DNA from: Longimicrobiaceae bacterium
GTDB taxonomy: Bacteria > Gemmatimonadota > Gemmatimonadetes > Longimicrobiales > Longimicrobiaceae
Assembly (NCBI GenBank): GCA_030146875.1
Contig: JASLAX010000049.1
Coordinates: 1 to 5,015 of the forward strand
DNA length: 5,015 bases
Direction of reading: 5' to 3'
Every line of letters starts with the position of its first letter. The first letter of the stretch is position 1. Shown piece by piece: positions 4,315 to 5,015 of this stretch. The translations under genes were made by a program, and so were the position numbers. The notes beneath the pieces are model-generated. The model saw only the letters and a list, made by a program, of their open reading frames with translations, did not search any database and was not told the DNA's origin.

Positions 4315-5015
4315 CTACTGGTACTGGATGTAGAGCGGCTCGGGCCAGAGCTGCAGCAGGTCCGTGGGCGTGGTGAGCGGGTCGCCCTTCTTGGTGTCGT
4401 TGTGGTAGAAGTTCTTCCACCCGGTGAACTGCGCCGGGTACCGGACCACGTAGTCGCGGTACGAGTCGTACTTCAGCCACGGCGCGCCCCATCCGTCCAT
4501 GTGCATCACGAGATGCACCTCGGGCCGGAGCCGGACGTTCTGCAGGTCGGGCACCATGTTCCGCGTGAAGCGGTGGATGACCAGCACCTTGGGCGGCAGG
4601 TTGTTCTCCTGCACGATGCGCGTGAGCTCGTCCATCACGTAGTTGATGTCGGCCGCGTACATGGTCCCGATCCGGCGCCCCGGCACCACCCCGCCGCGCA
4701 TGTAGAACTCCGGGTCCACCGCGAAGTGGATGTCGGGCTTCTTCAGGAACTCCGAGAAGCGCGGCATGATGCTGCGGATGTCGTCGGTGCCCACCTGCAC
4801 GTCGATGAACAGAATGCCGTTGATGGACTTGGCCATCTGGTGGATGGAGTCCACCACCGCGTCCCGGATCTGGTTGCGGTACTTGCCCGACGGGCCGGGG
4901 TCGCCCTGCGCCACGACGGCGATCAGGTGCAGGCCGGGGATGACCGGCGTGCCCGGGTCCGCCTGCTGCCACTGGTCCGCCTGGCGGCGCAGGCGGGCCA
5001 GCATGTCCTCACGGG
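4315..5015 (-). CDS. Conserved protein of unknown function, probably alpha/beta barrel-like (5' end beyond window)
   Basis: At least 229 residues are visible when numbered from the ATG at 5004-5002. The frame stays open to the right edge (preceding residues R-D-E) and GAGG before that ATG is too close, so the true start is probably outside the window. I recognise the pattern from uncharacterised, often lipoprotein-annotated bacterial proteins, but no function is known to me. The sequence alternates short hydrophobic strands with helices, and charged residues end the strands: LHLIAVVAQGDPG (25-37), GILFIDVQVG (63-72), IHFAVDPEF (92-100), IGTMYAADINYVMDEL (112-127), KVLVIHRFTR (139-148) and VHLVMHMDGWG (163-173). 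Clustered D68, Q70, D97, E99, H144, H168 and D170 could form an active site, as in TIM-barrel hydrolases. The C-terminus is LYIQYQ. It converges on peptide gene 2 across hairpin 3 and shows no clear link to it. Confidence 0.8.
   Translation of the reverse strand, partial: REDMLARLRRQADQWQQADPGTPVIPGLHLIAVVAQGDPGPSGKYRNQIRDAVVDSIHQMAKSINGILFIDVQVGTDDIRSIMPRFSEFLKKPDIHFAVDPEFYMRGGVVPGRRIGTMYAADINYVMDELTRIVQENNLPPKVLVIHRFTRNMVPDLQNVRLRPEVHLVMHMDGWGAPWLKYDSYRDYVVRYPAQFTGWKNFYHNDTKKGDPLTTPTDLLQLWPEPLYIQYQ

Overview
The window is very GC-rich, uses GTG and TTG as well as ATG starts, and shows the typical G/C third-position bias. Together with the protein types (an exported M28 peptidase, double-glycine peptides starting MLTELTT, and a conserved hypothetical ending in LYIQYQ), this suggests a high-GC soil or environmental bacterium. 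My best guess is Gemmatimonadota of the Longimicrobium type, but this is inferred from general resemblance and not proven.

Layout from left to right. (1) Positions 1-256 hold the right end of an insertion sequence, with the C-terminal 83 codons of an ISL3-like transposase. (2) Positions 282-1208 on the minus strand encode an intact thioredoxin-reductase-like flavoprotein with a CPDC active site and a TTG start. (3) A 147-bp divergent intergenic region follows. (4) A plus-strand pair comes next: a subfamily-IA HAD phosphatase/phosphoglucomutase-like enzyme (1356-2030) and, 38 bp later, a secreted M28 zinc peptidase with a C-terminal FnIII-like domain (2069-3445). (5) Positions 3488-4294 hold a tandemly duplicated module with a period of about 387 bp. 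Each module contains a strong GC-rich hairpin, then a second small hairpin with an invariant loop, then a 45-47 aa peptide with a double-glycine leader, and it is closed by the next copy of the strong hairpin. (6) Positions 4315-5015 on the minus strand hold most of a conserved protein of unknown function, convergent with the second peptide gene and open at the right edge.

The most interesting part is the tandem module. Two paralogous peptides, MLTELTTAEARAITGG + 31 residues and MLTELTTTEARAIQGG + 29 residues, look like precursors of exported peptides (bacteriocin, two-peptide toxin or signalling peptide). Their leaders are almost identical and their cores have diverged. About 100 bp upstream of each start sits a 36-nt element identical at 31 of 36 positions. 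It folds into a stem whose changes are compensatory (G-C in one copy, A-T in the other) around an unchanged loop, which suggests a selected regulatory structure. No exporter, leader peptidase or immunity gene is visible, so the system is incomplete here or relies on genes elsewhere. The other genes look like ordinary chromosomal functions and I see no sequence link between them and the peptides.
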